From Chloroflexota bacterium (GTDB taxonomy: Bacteria; Chloroflexota; Limnocylindria; Limnocylindrales; CSP1-4), in contig PMJT01000223.1 in the NCBI GenBank assembly GCA_003158495.1, positions 1 through 12,881 of the forward strand: DNA of 12,881 bases. Direction: 5' to 3'. Under the pieces are notes generated by a model. The model was given only the letters and a program-made list of their open reading frames with translations. It had not been told where the DNA came from and made no database searches. The translations under genes and the position numbers were made by a program. This document shows, piece after piece, positions 1-8,186 of this stretch. Every line of letters begins with the position of its first letter. Position 1 is the stretch's first letter.

Positions 1-1674
1 GTTCACGATCGCGATGGCGACGATTGCGATCGAGCAGCCGACCGTCACCCGGTCGATATGGAGACCCCGGATCGGCCGCCAGGCCAGCGGCGCGAGAAGG
101 AACGCCGGGCTGGTCAGGATGAAGCTCGTGCCGATCGCGTCGGGCATCAGGAGCGGGCAATTCGGGTTGAAGAGGCCGCGCGTCGCCCCGTTCGTACAGA
201 GCTGGGTGCCGTAGAACCCGGCCGGGTAGATGCTGTAGAAGTCCGGCAGGATCCTCGGCATGCTGAACAGCATGATTCCCAGGTTCTGCGGGATGTAGCG
301 GATGTCGGTTATGGACCAGTCCGGGTTGTAGTTGAAGGCCCCGGTCGAGACCTCGTAGTGGTAGAGGTAGTCGTAGGCCGGGTTGAAGAGATGGCCGCTC
401 GTGGCGTAGGTGACGACGAGCAGCGTCACCAGCGGAACCGCCGCGCCGGACCCTGCCAGCAGCGAGCGCCGCATCCACGTGCCGCCGCCCCCGACGAGCA
501 TCAGGAACGGAAAGCCCATCAGGATCGTGAGCCGGGCCGTGACGGCCAGTCCGAAGAGGATCCCGGCTGCGACCTGGAGCGTCTCCGGCGCCGACAGCGC
601 CGCCGAGAACGACTCGAGCGCTCGATCGACCCGGCTGCCCCGCCTTCGGCTGAGCCACCACAGCACGACCACGACCGCCATCAGGCCGAGGTCGAACACG
701 ACGATTGCTATCCGGTCGACCTGTCCGGCGAAGAGCAAGAGCGGCAGGCCGGCGACGACTGCGAGGGCGATCACGAACGGCGCCAGTGCCCCCGGCCGCC
801 CGGCCACGACCACCGCCAGGACCGCCGCGATCAGGCTGAGGATGACGCCGACCGCGGCCATCGTCGCCGCCGTGGTGCCGGCGCCGGCCAGGATGAACAT
901 GGATTCGCCCATGACGCCGAGGCCGGCCAGGAGCGCGAACGACCGCCAGCCACCCGGCCACTTGAAGCCTTGGATCGCCCCGTGGAAATCGCTCAGCGGC
1001 TGGGGCTCGGAGGCGTCGCGGTCGGCGCGTAACGCGAGACCGACGGCGAGGAGCAGGCAGAAGAGGGCCACGACGTGGGCCCAGAACCACGTGGAACCGG
1101 TCGCGGCAGTGAACCAGAGGACGGTGCCGAGGCCGAAGAAGATCGTCGTGACGATCCTGATCGACGGCTTGATCGGCAGGAAGCCGAGCATCCAGTAGCC
1201 GAGGCCCACGTCCACCGCGGAGAAGAACGTCGCCAGAAGCTGCTGGTTCGTGGCCAGGTGCCAGATCGCCACGAACGGCATCAGGACCCAGGCGGGGAGT
1301 GGCGGGAAGGGAATGATGCCGTAGCCCGTGGGGTCGCCGTTCGGGTCCAGGATCGGCATAACGTCCTGGTATTGCGGCATCGGAATGGCCGTCCTGCCGT
1401 CCAGCCAGGCCTGGGCCTGGAGCACGAAATGCAGGTAGTTGTTGTTTCGAACGGGCTGGCTGAAGAAGTAGACGAGCAGGCAGAAAAAGACGATGGAGAT
1501 GCCCCACAGCCGTGTGCTGTAGTCGGCCCACCAGGGCTCTTCCCAGTACTCCTCGTCGAAGCCCTCATGCTCGCCGTCGGGGTCCCCGGGCGCCTCCTCC
1601 GCCTCCGGCAGCGCGGGCACTTTCAGGGAGCCGGCGGCGTCCTGAGCTTCGGGCTGGGTTATACTCCGCTCCAC
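1..1674 (-). CDS. Multi-pass membrane protein, GT-C glycosyltransferase-like (3' end outside window)
   Basis: The minus strand is open for 558 codons from a GTG at 1674 to the left edge, so the C-terminus is missing. The first ~55 residues are cytoplasm-like and acidic (DEEYWEEPWW at 40-49). A membrane segment follows at ~57-72, then an external stretch with NNNYLHFVLQAQAWLDGR (77-94). That pattern, the FPPLPAW element and many later hydrophobic helices resemble the first-loop region of lipid-linked (GT-C, GT39/GT87-like) glycosyltransferases. Such enzymes move sugars from polyprenyl-phosphate donors on the outer face of the membrane. The frame is supported by the regular hydrophobic pattern and by the lack of stops. 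An in-frame TGA lies upstream at about 1786-1788, so the start is between there and 1674. GTG 1674 was chosen although its ribosome site is poor; GTG 1737 is an alternative. The substrate is unknown. It is divergent from the long fused transferase. Confidence 0.72.
   Translation of the reverse strand, partial: MERSITQPEAQDAAGSLKVPALPEAEEAPGDPDGEHEGFDEEYWEEPWWADYSTRLWGISIVFFCLLVYFFSQPVRNNNYLHFVLQAQAWLDGRTAIPMPQYQDVMPILDPNGDPTGYGIIPFPPLPAWVLMPFVAIWHLATNQQLLATFFSAVDVGLGYWMLGFLPIKPSIRIVTTIFFGLGTVLWFTAATGSTWFWAHVVALFCLLLAVGLALRADRDASEPQPLSDFHGAIQGFKWPGGWRSFALLAGLGVMGESMFILAGAGTTAATMAAVGVILSLIAAVLAVVVAGRPGALAPFVIALAVVAGLPLLLFAGQVDRIAIVVFDLGLMAVVVVLWWLSRRRGSRVDRALESFSAALSAPETLQVAAGILFGLAVTARLTILMGFPFLMLVGGGGTWMRRSLLAGSGAAVPLVTLLVVTYATSGHLFNPAYDYLYHYEVSTGAFNYNPDWSITDIRYIPQNLGIMLFSMPRILPDFYSIYPAGFYGTQLCTNGATRGLFNPNCPLLMPDAIGTSFILTSPAFLLAPLAWRPIRGLHIDRVTVGCSIAIVAIAIVN
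1660..1665 (+). promoter_or_regulatory. Possible -10 element (TATACT) for the plus-strand fused transferase
   Basis: TATACT differs from the TATAAT consensus at one position and is an AT-rich island in very GC-rich DNA. It lies 44 nt before the proposed TTG start at 1704, which would give a leader of about 30 nt. No convincing -35 hexamer is seen 16-18 nt upstream. The complement reads TATAAC and could equally be a minus-strand -10, but that would place transcription start inside the minus-strand gene. The call is tentative. Confidence 0.25.
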
Positions 1675-1688
1675 TTCAGCGCTCGCCC

Positions 1689-1694
1689 AGGAGG
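1689..1694 (+). promoter_or_regulatory. Ribosome binding site AGGAGG deciding the TTG start at 1704
   Basis: A perfect AGGAGG sits 9 nt upstream of an in-frame TTG at 1704. This is the strongest initiation signal in the region and is why the start was placed there. The reading frame stays open further upstream (to a GTG at 1512), but that part overlaps the divergent minus-strand gene. A TTG at 1761 with a weak AGGA 3 nt away is the alternative. The first in-frame ATG lies inside the first membrane helix, so it is unlikely to be the start. Confidence 0.6.
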
Positions 1695-1703
1695 CCGTAT
1701 CGG

Positions 1704-4700
1704 TTGGCAGGACCGAGTCTGCGAGAGGGCAGCCCACGGGGGCGCGCGTCGGCAGGAACGTTGAGTGCCGTCACGAGCGGTGCCGTCACCGGAATTCCCG
1801 CCATCGTCGTTCTCCTGGTCGTGGGTCTGGTCCTCCGCTTCATGATCGCATACGTCCTCTTGCCGGGGTCGGGCTTCCCAAATGACCTGGGAGCATTCCA
1901 GGCGTGGGGCAACGACATCGCCCGGCACGGCCCGATCGGCTTCTATGATCGGCAGAGCTTCATCGACTATCCGCCCATCTACCTGCTCCTGCTCGGACTG
2001 GTAAGCCTCCCCACCGGCGGCAACATGGGCGAACTCGTGAAGTTCATCCCGATGCTGGCGGACCTGGGTCTCGCCACGATGGTCTGGGTGATGGCCCGCG
2101 ACCTGGGCGTCAACGGCCGGCGGGCCTTCATCGTCGCCTTGATCGTGCTGGTCAACCCCATCACCTGGTTCAACAGTTCCATCTGGGGCCAGGCGGACTC
2201 GGTCGGCGCGATACTCCTGCTCGTCGGACTCCGCGAGATCCAGAAGGATCGTCGCGAGACGGCCGCGGTCTTCGCGGTCCTGGCCGCCCTGACCAAGCTC
2301 CAGCTCGGCATCCTCGCGTTCGTAGTGGGGTTCGTGATCCTGCGCCGGTCGCTCGCGCCGAAGACGGGCGAGCGCCAGCCGGAGCGGATCCTCTCGTCAC
2401 TCGGCGCGGGCCTCCTGACCGCGGCCCTGGCCTGCCTGCCGTTTACAGGCCTGGACTTCGGCGGCGCCCTCGCCCGGCTCGCGACCGGACCCGGGCTACT
2501 GACGATCGTGGCCGGGCTCGTCGCCGGGGTCGGGGTCTTCTCCCTGGCTCGCCTGTACCTGCCGATCCCTGAAACGGCCCGTCGAATGCAGGTCTCCGCC
2601 GCGCTCGGCATCGCGACCGTCGTCGGGTTCTCCGCGATGGCCTTCGAATCGATCGTGACCCACCTCGTCTCCACCTTCGGCGAGTACCCGTACCTCACGC
2701 TCAACGCCTACAACCCCTGGGCCCTCCTTTCGGACGCGGGCCGGGCGATGGACTCCACGCATTCGTGGCTCCGCGACGCTCCCTTCACCGACCCCCAAAC
2801 AGGCGTAACCCAGCCCGGCTATCTCATCGGGCCCTTCTCCGTCGTGGCCATCGCGGTCGTCGCGGTCGTGGCGGCGCTGCTCATCGGGACGGCGCTGGCG
2901 GCCCGCGCCCAGACACGCCGGTTCGAGGCCGCGCTCGTTTCCGGGGATTCCGCCGCGGCCGGCGCGGCACCGCTTGCGCTGGGGAGACCCGTGCGGATCG
3001 TCCGGGCCGCGATCGCCGAATTCGGCGGCCTTTGGTCTGCATTCGTCGTCGGCGCCGTGGTCCTCGCCGTGGTGGTCGTCGCCGGTTTCTCCGGCCAGCT
3101 GTACGCGGTCATCCTCGGCGACGGCCTCCTGGTCGCGATCCTGCTTGGAGTCAGCGCCTGGGCGGCCTGGCGGGACGATGCCCAATCGCTGCTCGTCGCC
3201 CTGACGATCCTGGCCATCGCCTTCTTCGTCGTTCCCACCCGCGCCCACGAGCGCTATCTCTTTCCGTTCTTCGCGCTCGGCGCGGTCCTGATGGCCGTTT
3301 CATGGCGGTGGAGCATCACCTACGTGATCCTGGCCGTGGTCAACTCGGCCAACCTGCTGGCCGTGCTCGTCCAATACACGGACGTCTCGAAAAACACCGG
3401 CATCCCGATTTCGGACGGCCGCGTGGCCGGGACGCTGATCGACTGGGGCACAGGGCTTCTCTACGCGGAGTTTCCGGCCGGGCTCATCTGGCCGGTCGTC
3501 GTCTGCAGTGTCGCCACTGGCCTCGGCTTGGCCTGGGCCCTTCTGCAGCTCCGGCCGCGCGCCGTCGCCGCCCTCAGCCGCGAGGTCCGGCACGCCGAGC
3601 TGGAGCCGGAATCGTCCGAGTGGTGGACGGCCATCCCGCTCTACCAGGCCGAACCGGCGATGTACTCCAACGCGGGCGGCGACGACGTCTCGAGCGAGGC
3701 CGGAGCCGCCGAAAGCGCGGCCATAACAGCGCCCGAAGACGAGGCCGGAGCCGCCGGAACCGCCGGTGCCGCATCGCCGGGCCCCACGCCTGATGCGTCC
3801 GGCGTCATGGTCATGACGAGCCCCTCCTATGCCGCCGACGCGATCTACGACTACGACCCGGCCGGCGAGGACGACGAGTGGTACGACGAAGAGGGCCTCG
3901 ATCGGCCCCAGTTCGTGCCGGCGTGGGTCATGAGGCTCTGGCACCGCCTGGCCCGCCCGTCGACGCACCCGGATCGATCGGCCTCTATTGACACGGAGAA
4001 GCGCGGCCGCATCGACAAGCTGGACATCTGGGTCGTCCTGGCCCTCGCCGTCTTCATCGTCTCGACGCGAGCCTACCGCCTCGACGAGCCGCAGCAAATG
4101 CACTTCGACGAGGTCTATCACGCTCGGACCGCCACGGAATTCCTGCAGGACTGGCGCTACGACATCCCTCACAACATCTACGAGTGGACCCACCCGCATT
4201 TCGCCAAGTACGCGATCGCGGCCGGTATCACGCTCTTCTCGGACGACAAGGTCCAGTCGACGGACAACATCGGCGCCCCCGTCAAGGCTGTCACGGTTCA
4301 GCCCAGGACGCCGGCCTCGCCCATCGCCGATCCGAGCAACCCCGATGCCCAGAACCTCGACATAACCTACGGCGACCGGGTCTTCGTGGCCACGGGATCG
4401 GATCTCCGCGTCTACGACCTGTCCACGAGGGCGCTCGTCGAGACGTATGCGATCCCGGGCGCGTCGGCCCTGTCGGACGTCGGCGTCAGCGGCCTGATCT
4501 ACGCCGGCACGTCGAGCGGGCGCATCTACGTCATCGACACGAACAACCTCGACGACGTCAGGAACGGCAAGGCCCAGCTGGCGGCGCCGAACGAACTGAC
4601 GGTCGATTCCGGCCTCTCGATCGCGCATCTGTACGCCGGCACGGCGCCTTATCTCCTGGCCTCAGACGCAACCGGCAACATGGTCTCGATCGATCTCAGC

Positions 4701-7700
4701 AAGAACGGCGGCGCGATCGTCGCCCACGGCCTCATTCCCCTCGCGGCCGACTTCTCCGATCTCGGCGTGGGACCCGCCAGCCTCATCAAGGCAACTCCCT
4801 CGAGCTCCGCCTCGGCAAGCCCGAGCGCAACCCCCAGCGAGAGTCCGTCGTCGAGCCCGTCGGCGACCCCCACCGTCGCTGAAGCCCAGGCCCTGGCAAC
4901 CGCCCTGGGACTCGACCAGGCCGTCGTCCAGTCGGCCCTCGACGCGCCGGTAGTCTCCGGTGAGTCCAAGGCCCTGGACCTGGGCCCGCTCACCGCCGAC
5001 GAGATCTCGGCCGTCCAGAAGCTCATCACCGCCGGCCAACTCCCCGACGTCGCCGTCCAGAACGGGTCGCCGCAGGTCATGGTGGCCTACCAGAACGGCC
5101 TCGGCTTCGTGAATGCCAGCACGCTGGTGCTTACTTCCACGCTGGAGACGGCCTCGCCCGCGACTTCGATCGCGATCAACTACCAGAGCCTGACGGGCAC
5201 GAACATCTCGACCGGTCAGCCGTCGTACGTCACCGCCGGCAAGTCGCTCGTCCGGATCAACATCGACCAGTCCACGACGCCGTGGACCGTGACAAAGGAT
5301 CAGACCCAGAACCTGCAGACGATGCCGGGCGAAGTCACCAAGGTCGTATTCGACAGGTCGACGCGCGTCGCGCAGATCCTCGGCAAGACCTCCGACGGCA
5401 GCGGCTGGACCATCTATGCCCTGGAGACCAACGGCAGCGCGGTCTTCTCCGATGCGCGGCTGCCGTTCGAGCCGATCGCCCTCGGCCTCGACTCGAGCCC
5501 GATGCTGCCGGATACCAACCGCGAGTCGATGCTCGCCTTCGCCCCGGATGGCTCCATGGCCACCGTGGACGTCGGCCAGTTCGCTTACTCGTGGCGCATC
5601 ATGGGCGTACTGTTCGGCGCCCTCATGGCAGTCTGCCTGTACCTGCTGGCCAGGCTCTTGTTCAAGCGCCGGTCGATCGGCCTGCTGGTCGCCCTCTTCT
5701 CGCTGACCGACGGCATGCTCTTCGTCCAGTCGCGCATCGCCATGAACGACACCTACGTCGGCGGCTTCCTGTTACTTGCCTACCTGATCTTCGCCTTGAT
5801 ATGGCTCGAAGTCTGGAAGAGCCGGTACGCCTTCTGGCTGGGCATGCCGATCCTGGGGGTCGTACTGGGGCTCGCCCTCGCGTCAAAGTGGGTTGCTCTC
5901 TACGCGATCGCCAGCATCGGCATCCTGATCCTGATCCGCTCCGCGCTCGGCCGGTTGATCGCCGTGCTGGGATTGGCGGCGGGGACCGGCGTGCTGGGCT
6001 GGATGGCCATCGGGGAGATGGTCAACGAGCCCAACTCCGGCAACCCGGCCGCGGCCATCCTCTTCGTGGGCCTCGCTCCGTTCGCGCTCATCGGCGGTTT
6101 CTTGCTGATGCAGAGGATGCGGACCACCCCGGACAAGGTCCTCGCGGGCATCGGCACCGCGCTGGTCGCGGCGGCCTTCATCGGCGTCGGGCTGCTGAAT
6201 TCGCCGGGCACCGTTCAGAACGGCGCCCCCAACTACACCTTCTTCATCATCATGCTCATCGTCACGGCCCTGGCCGCGGCCGCGAACGCCTATCACCCGA
6301 TCGCGTGGACCCGCGAGGAGCTGTGGTTCGCGATCGTGGCGCCCATCGTGGTCGGCGTTCTTGCCTTGCTTGACGGCCTCGTCCGCGGTAACACGCTGGC
6401 CCTGGAGCTGGGGCTTGCCGGGATCGTAGGCGGTCCGGCCATCGCCGCCGCCTTCTGGTACGGCGGAACGCTCGGGTTCGGGCCGCTGGCCGTGCCACCC
6501 GGTCCCAACGATCCGTCGCGCTTCGCCGATCCGCCGTCGCCCGCCCCCAAGGGCTGGCTTCGGCTGGGCACCGGCTTCGGCATTCCGGCCGCGTGGATGG
6601 TCGCGTGCCTGCTCATCCTGCCGATAGTCGTCTACGTGGGCTTCTACGTGGTCTGGGCCATGCCCTGGCAGCCGCAGACGGTGGCGGCCACCCAGGCCTA
6701 TGGTGGCTCCTTGCCGGTGATGTATTGCCCCGACCCGGACACTGACCCAAGCTCCCCCACGTATGGCAACTGCATCCACGGCGATGGTTGGCCTGGCGGG
6801 CACACGGGCAAGCCGCTCATCCAGCAGACCATCGACATGTACAACTACCACAACGACCTGCGGCAGCCCCACGCTGCCTCGTCCCCGTGGTGGGCCTGGC
6901 CGATGGACCTCAAGCCGGTCTGGTTCGAGAACGCCAATTACGCCGGGGACGTCTCCACGATGATCTACGACGGCGGCAACCCGGCGCTGTGGTGGATGGC
7001 GATCTTTGCGATGGCCTTCGTGGTCTGGCAGGCTTTCAAGCGGCGGAGTCTCGGTCTGAGCCTCGTGGTGCTGGCCTTCTTCTGGCAATGGATGTCGTGG
7101 GCCCGCATCGACCGGGCCGCGTTCCAGTACCACTTCTACACGGCCTTGCCCTTCTTCCTGTTAGCGCTTGCGTACTTCCTGGCCGAGATTTGGCACGGGC
7201 CGTCGCGCCGTACGTGGCTGCTCGCGAGGGTGGCCGCCGCCGGGGCCCTGATATTCCCCGCGGCCGCGTGGCTCTTCAAATACCCGCTGTGCGGCCTGGC
7301 CCGGGTCTCTACTTCGGACTACTGGGGCAACACGATCTGCGGCAATGGAACGGGCGAGGTTCGCATCGAGGGGCGGATGCTCTTGATCGGCATCGTCCTG
7401 GTCGCGGCGCTCGTTGCCCTGGCCTTGATCCTCTGGCGGCTGGAACGGCGCCAGAGCGCGGGCAAGGAGGATCCGTTGTGGATCGTCCAGCTGCTGGTCC
7501 CGGTTGGGATAGCGGGTCTGCTCCTTGCCTACTTCGGCATCAACGGCTCCCATGACACGGTCTTCCAGGCCGCGCTGCCTTCTGACGGGATCGCCCTCGT
7601 GCTCCTGCCGGTGCTGGCGATCATGGCCTTCGTCGCCCTGACGGCCCGGAACCCACGGCGGTTCGTGTTGGGGGCATGCGCCTTCGCCATCATCACGTTC

Positions 7701-8114
7701 CTGATCCTCTACCCGAACCTCTCGGCGCTGCCGCTCCCAAGCACGATCATCAACGTGTACGAAGCGCTCCTGCCGACATGGTTCTACGGCTTCCAGTTCT
7801 CGGTGAACCTGCAGGTCGCGTCGTCGGTCAAGCTCTTCGGCACGTGGTCGGTCCTGATGACGATGGTCGCGCTCTTCGTGGCCGGGTTCTTCGCCTGGGC
7901 CGCGTGGGAGCACCGGGTCGTCGTCGGCTATCGGCGCTGGAAGCGGGTCACCGGCGGGACCAGGGGCGCCGACGGCACGAGCGCGACTGGCGGCGACGCC
8001 GCGCCCGACGCGACGGCGAACGGCGTTGGTGCGGGTGGTGCCGACGGCGCGAGTGGTGCGGCCGAAGCTACGCCCGACGCGACGGCGAACGGCGGGGACG
8101 AGTCGGGGGCATAA
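1704..8114 (+). CDS. Giant fused membrane glycosyltransferase: GT-C module + PMT-type (GT39) protein O-mannosyltransferase
   Basis: One uninterrupted frame encodes 2136 aa, about four times a usual bacterial PMT (roughly 500 aa). Module 1 (~29-670) is multi-pass with ND at 60-61, DYPP 88-91, WGQADS 161-166 and RAHERY 513-518, as in polyprenyl-phosphate-dependent mannosyltransferase-like GT-C proteins. An Ala/Glu-rich acidic linker (~675-765) leads to module 2. Module 2 has a helix at ~775-793, then FDEVYHARTA (catalytic-type Asp802/Glu803) and THPHFAK 829-835. RIAMNDT follows at 1344-1350, SKW near 1395, DMYNYH 1711-1716, SSPWWAWP 1726-1733 and a YHF near 1809. These are PMT hallmarks, including the C-terminal four-helix region. 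PMTs transfer mannose from polyprenyl-phosphate-mannose to Ser/Thr of exported proteins. Odd features are a propeller-like insert (~846-1292), an enlarged membrane block (~1395-1710) and a Gly/Ala/Asp-rich tail. Donor and acceptor are inferred; module 1 is not assigned to a named enzyme. Confidence 0.85.
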   Translation: MAGPSLREGSPRGRASAGTLSAVTSGAVTGIPAIVVLLVVGLVLRFMIAYVLLPGSGFPNDLGAFQAWGNDIARHGPIGFYDRQSFIDYPPIYLLLLGLVSLPTGGNMGELVKFIPMLADLGLATMVWVMARDLGVNGRRAFIVALIVLVNPITWFNSSIWGQADSVGAILLLVGLREIQKDRRETAAVFAVLAALTKLQLGILAFVVGFVILRRSLAPKTGERQPERILSSLGAGLLTAALACLPFTGLDFGGALARLATGPGLLTIVAGLVAGVGVFSLARLYLPIPETARRMQVSAALGIATVVGFSAMAFESIVTHLVSTFGEYPYLTLNAYNPWALLSDAGRAMDSTHSWLRDAPFTDPQTGVTQPGYLIGPFSVVAIAVVAVVAALLIGTALAARAQTRRFEAALVSGDSAAAGAAPLALGRPVRIVRAAIAEFGGLWSAFVVGAVVLAVVVVAGFSGQLYAVILGDGLLVAILLGVSAWAAWRDDAQSLLVALTILAIAFFVVPTRAHERYLFPFFALGAVLMAVSWRWSITYVILAVVNSANLLAVLVQYTDVSKNTGIPISDGRVAGTLIDWGTGLLYAEFPAGLIWPVVVCSVATGLGLAWALLQLRPRAVAALSREVRHAELEPESSEWWTAIPLYQAEPAMYSNAGGDDVSSEAGAAESAAITAPEDEAGAAGTAGAASPGPTPDASGVMVMTSPSYAADAIYDYDPAGEDDEWYDEEGLDRPQFVPAWVMRLWHRLARPSTHPDRSASIDTEKRGRIDKLDIWVVLALAVFIVSTRAYRLDEPQQMHFDEVYHARTATEFLQDWRYDIPHNIYEWTHPHFAKYAIAAGITLFSDDKVQSTDNIGAPVKAVTVQPRTPASPIADPSNPDAQNLDITYGDRVFVATGSDLRVYDLSTRALVETYAIPGASALSDVGVSGLIYAGTSSGRIYVIDTNNLDDVRNGKAQLAAPNELTVDSGLSIAHLYAGTAPYLLASDATGNMVSIDLSKNGGAIVAHGLIPLAADFSDLGVGPASLIKATPSSSASASPSATPSESPSSSPSATPTVAEAQALATALGLDQAVVQSALDAPVVSGESKALDLGPLTADEISAVQKLITAGQLPDVAVQNGSPQVMVAYQNGLGFVNASTLVLTSTLETASPATSIAINYQSLTGTNISTGQPSYVTAGKSLVRINIDQSTTPWTVTKDQTQNLQTMPGEVTKVVFDRSTRVAQILGKTSDGSGWTIYALETNGSAVFSDARLPFEPIALGLDSSPMLPDTNRESMLAFAPDGSMATVDVGQFAYSWRIMGVLFGALMAVCLYLLARLLFKRRSIGLLVALFSLTDGMLFVQSRIAMNDTYVGGFLLLAYLIFALIWLEVWKSRYAFWLGMPILGVVLGLALASKWVALYAIASIGILILIRSALGRLIAVLGLAAGTGVLGWMAIGEMVNEPNSGNPAAAILFVGLAPFALIGGFLLMQRMRTTPDKVLAGIGTALVAAAFIGVGLLNSPGTVQNGAPNYTFFIIMLIVTALAAAANAYHPIAWTREELWFAIVAPIVVGVLALLDGLVRGNTLALELGLAGIVGGPAIAAAFWYGGTLGFGPLAVPPGPNDPSRFADPPSPAPKGWLRLGTGFGIPAAWMVACLLILPIVVYVGFYVVWAMPWQPQTVAATQAYGGSLPVMYCPDPDTDPSSPTYGNCIHGDGWPGGHTGKPLIQQTIDMYNYHNDLRQPHAASSPWWAWPMDLKPVWFENANYAGDVSTMIYDGGNPALWWMAIFAMAFVVWQAFKRRSLGLSLVVLAFFWQWMSWARIDRAAFQYHFYTALPFFLLALAYFLAEIWHGPSRRTWLLARVAAAGALIFPAAAWLFKYPLCGLARVSTSDYWGNTICGNGTGEVRIEGRMLLIGIVLVAALVALALILWRLERRQSAGKEDPLWIVQLLVPVGIAGLLLAYFGINGSHDTVFQAALPSDGIALVLLPVLAIMAFVALTARNPRRFVLGACAFAIITFLILYPNLSALPLPSTIINVYEALLPTWFYGFQFSVNLQVASSVKLFGTWSVLMTMVALFVAGFFAWAAWEHRVVVGYRRWKRVTGGTRGADGTSATGGDAAPDATANGVGAGGADGASGAAEATPDATANGGDESGA
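4239..5579 (+). other. Beta-propeller-like insert in the first external loop of the PMT module
   Basis: Codons for residues ~846-1292 sit between the DE/THPH loop and the next membrane helix (starting near YSWRIMG, 1295). They are hydrophilic and form repeated short strands. Examples are VFVATGSDLRVYDL, LIYAGTSSGRIYVIDT, YLLASDATGNMVSIDL and MLAFAPDGSMATVDV, typical of WD40/PQQ/YVTN-like blades. Topology puts the insert outside the membrane, next to the active site. Fungal and animal PMTs carry a MIR domain in a different external loop; nothing here looks like MIR. A role in acceptor recognition or wall binding is inference. Blade number cannot be fixed by eye. Confidence 0.65.
4791..4877 (+). 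other. Ser/Pro/Thr-rich low-complexity linker inside the propeller-like insert
   Basis: Residues ~1030-1058 are almost only Ser, Ala, Pro, Thr and Glu, with imperfect SPSATPSESP-type repeats. The stretch is followed by a short region that looks helical (~1059-1115, with EAQALATALGL and ADEISAVQKLI), and blade-like strands resume after that. It looks like a flexible external spacer. Its Ser/Thr density also makes it a plausible O-mannosylation target, which is inference. Confidence 0.7.
8002..8025 (+). repeat. 24-nt direct repeat, copy 1, in the C-terminal tail
   Basis: A 24-nt unit beginning cgcccgacgcgacggcgaac is repeated exactly at 8071-8094, 69 nt (23 codons) later and in the same frame. 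Both copies encode PDATANG within a Gly/Ala/Asp-rich cytoplasmic-looking tail. It probably arose by slippage or tandem duplication in low-complexity coding DNA. Confidence 0.85.
8071..8094 (+). repeat. 24-nt direct repeat, copy 2, in the C-terminal tail
   Basis: This is identical to 8002-8025 and encodes PDATANG again, just before the stop codon at 8112-8114. The surrounding tail also has approximate GADGTSA/GADGASG repeats, so the tail appears to be made of two diverged copies of a unit of about 23 residues. Confidence 0.85.
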
Positions 8115-8186
8115 ACCGGGCGCCGTTGCCGGAGGGGTGCCGGCCGGATCACGGACGTGTCGCCGCCAGGGCCTTGTTGCGGGCCG

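Noticed and set aside
58..1198. Long plus-strand open frames (58-1032 and 410-1198)
   Set aside because: Their products are Arg/Asp/His/Gln- or Ser/Thr/Arg-rich with no domain or membrane pattern. The opposite strand here encodes a coherent multi-pass membrane protein. They are high-GC shadows.
1512..1703. Upstream extension of the fused transferase to GTG 1512
   Set aside because: It overlaps the N-terminal codons of the divergent membrane protein, is Arg/Pro/Ser-rich, and lies before the AGGAGG-supported TTG at 1704.
3300..4628. 442-codon minus-strand open frame inside the fused transferase
   Set aside because: Arg/Asp/Val-rich composition without motifs, antisense to clear PMT motifs. 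A similar 416-codon frame at 5883-7133 was rejected for the same reason.
8128..8144. Small hairpin (GCCGG / CCGGC, 7-nt loop) between the convergent genes
   Set aside because: Only a 5-bp stem with no T-run on either strand. In GC-rich DNA this is expected by chance, so no terminator is called in the 72-bp gap 8115-8186.
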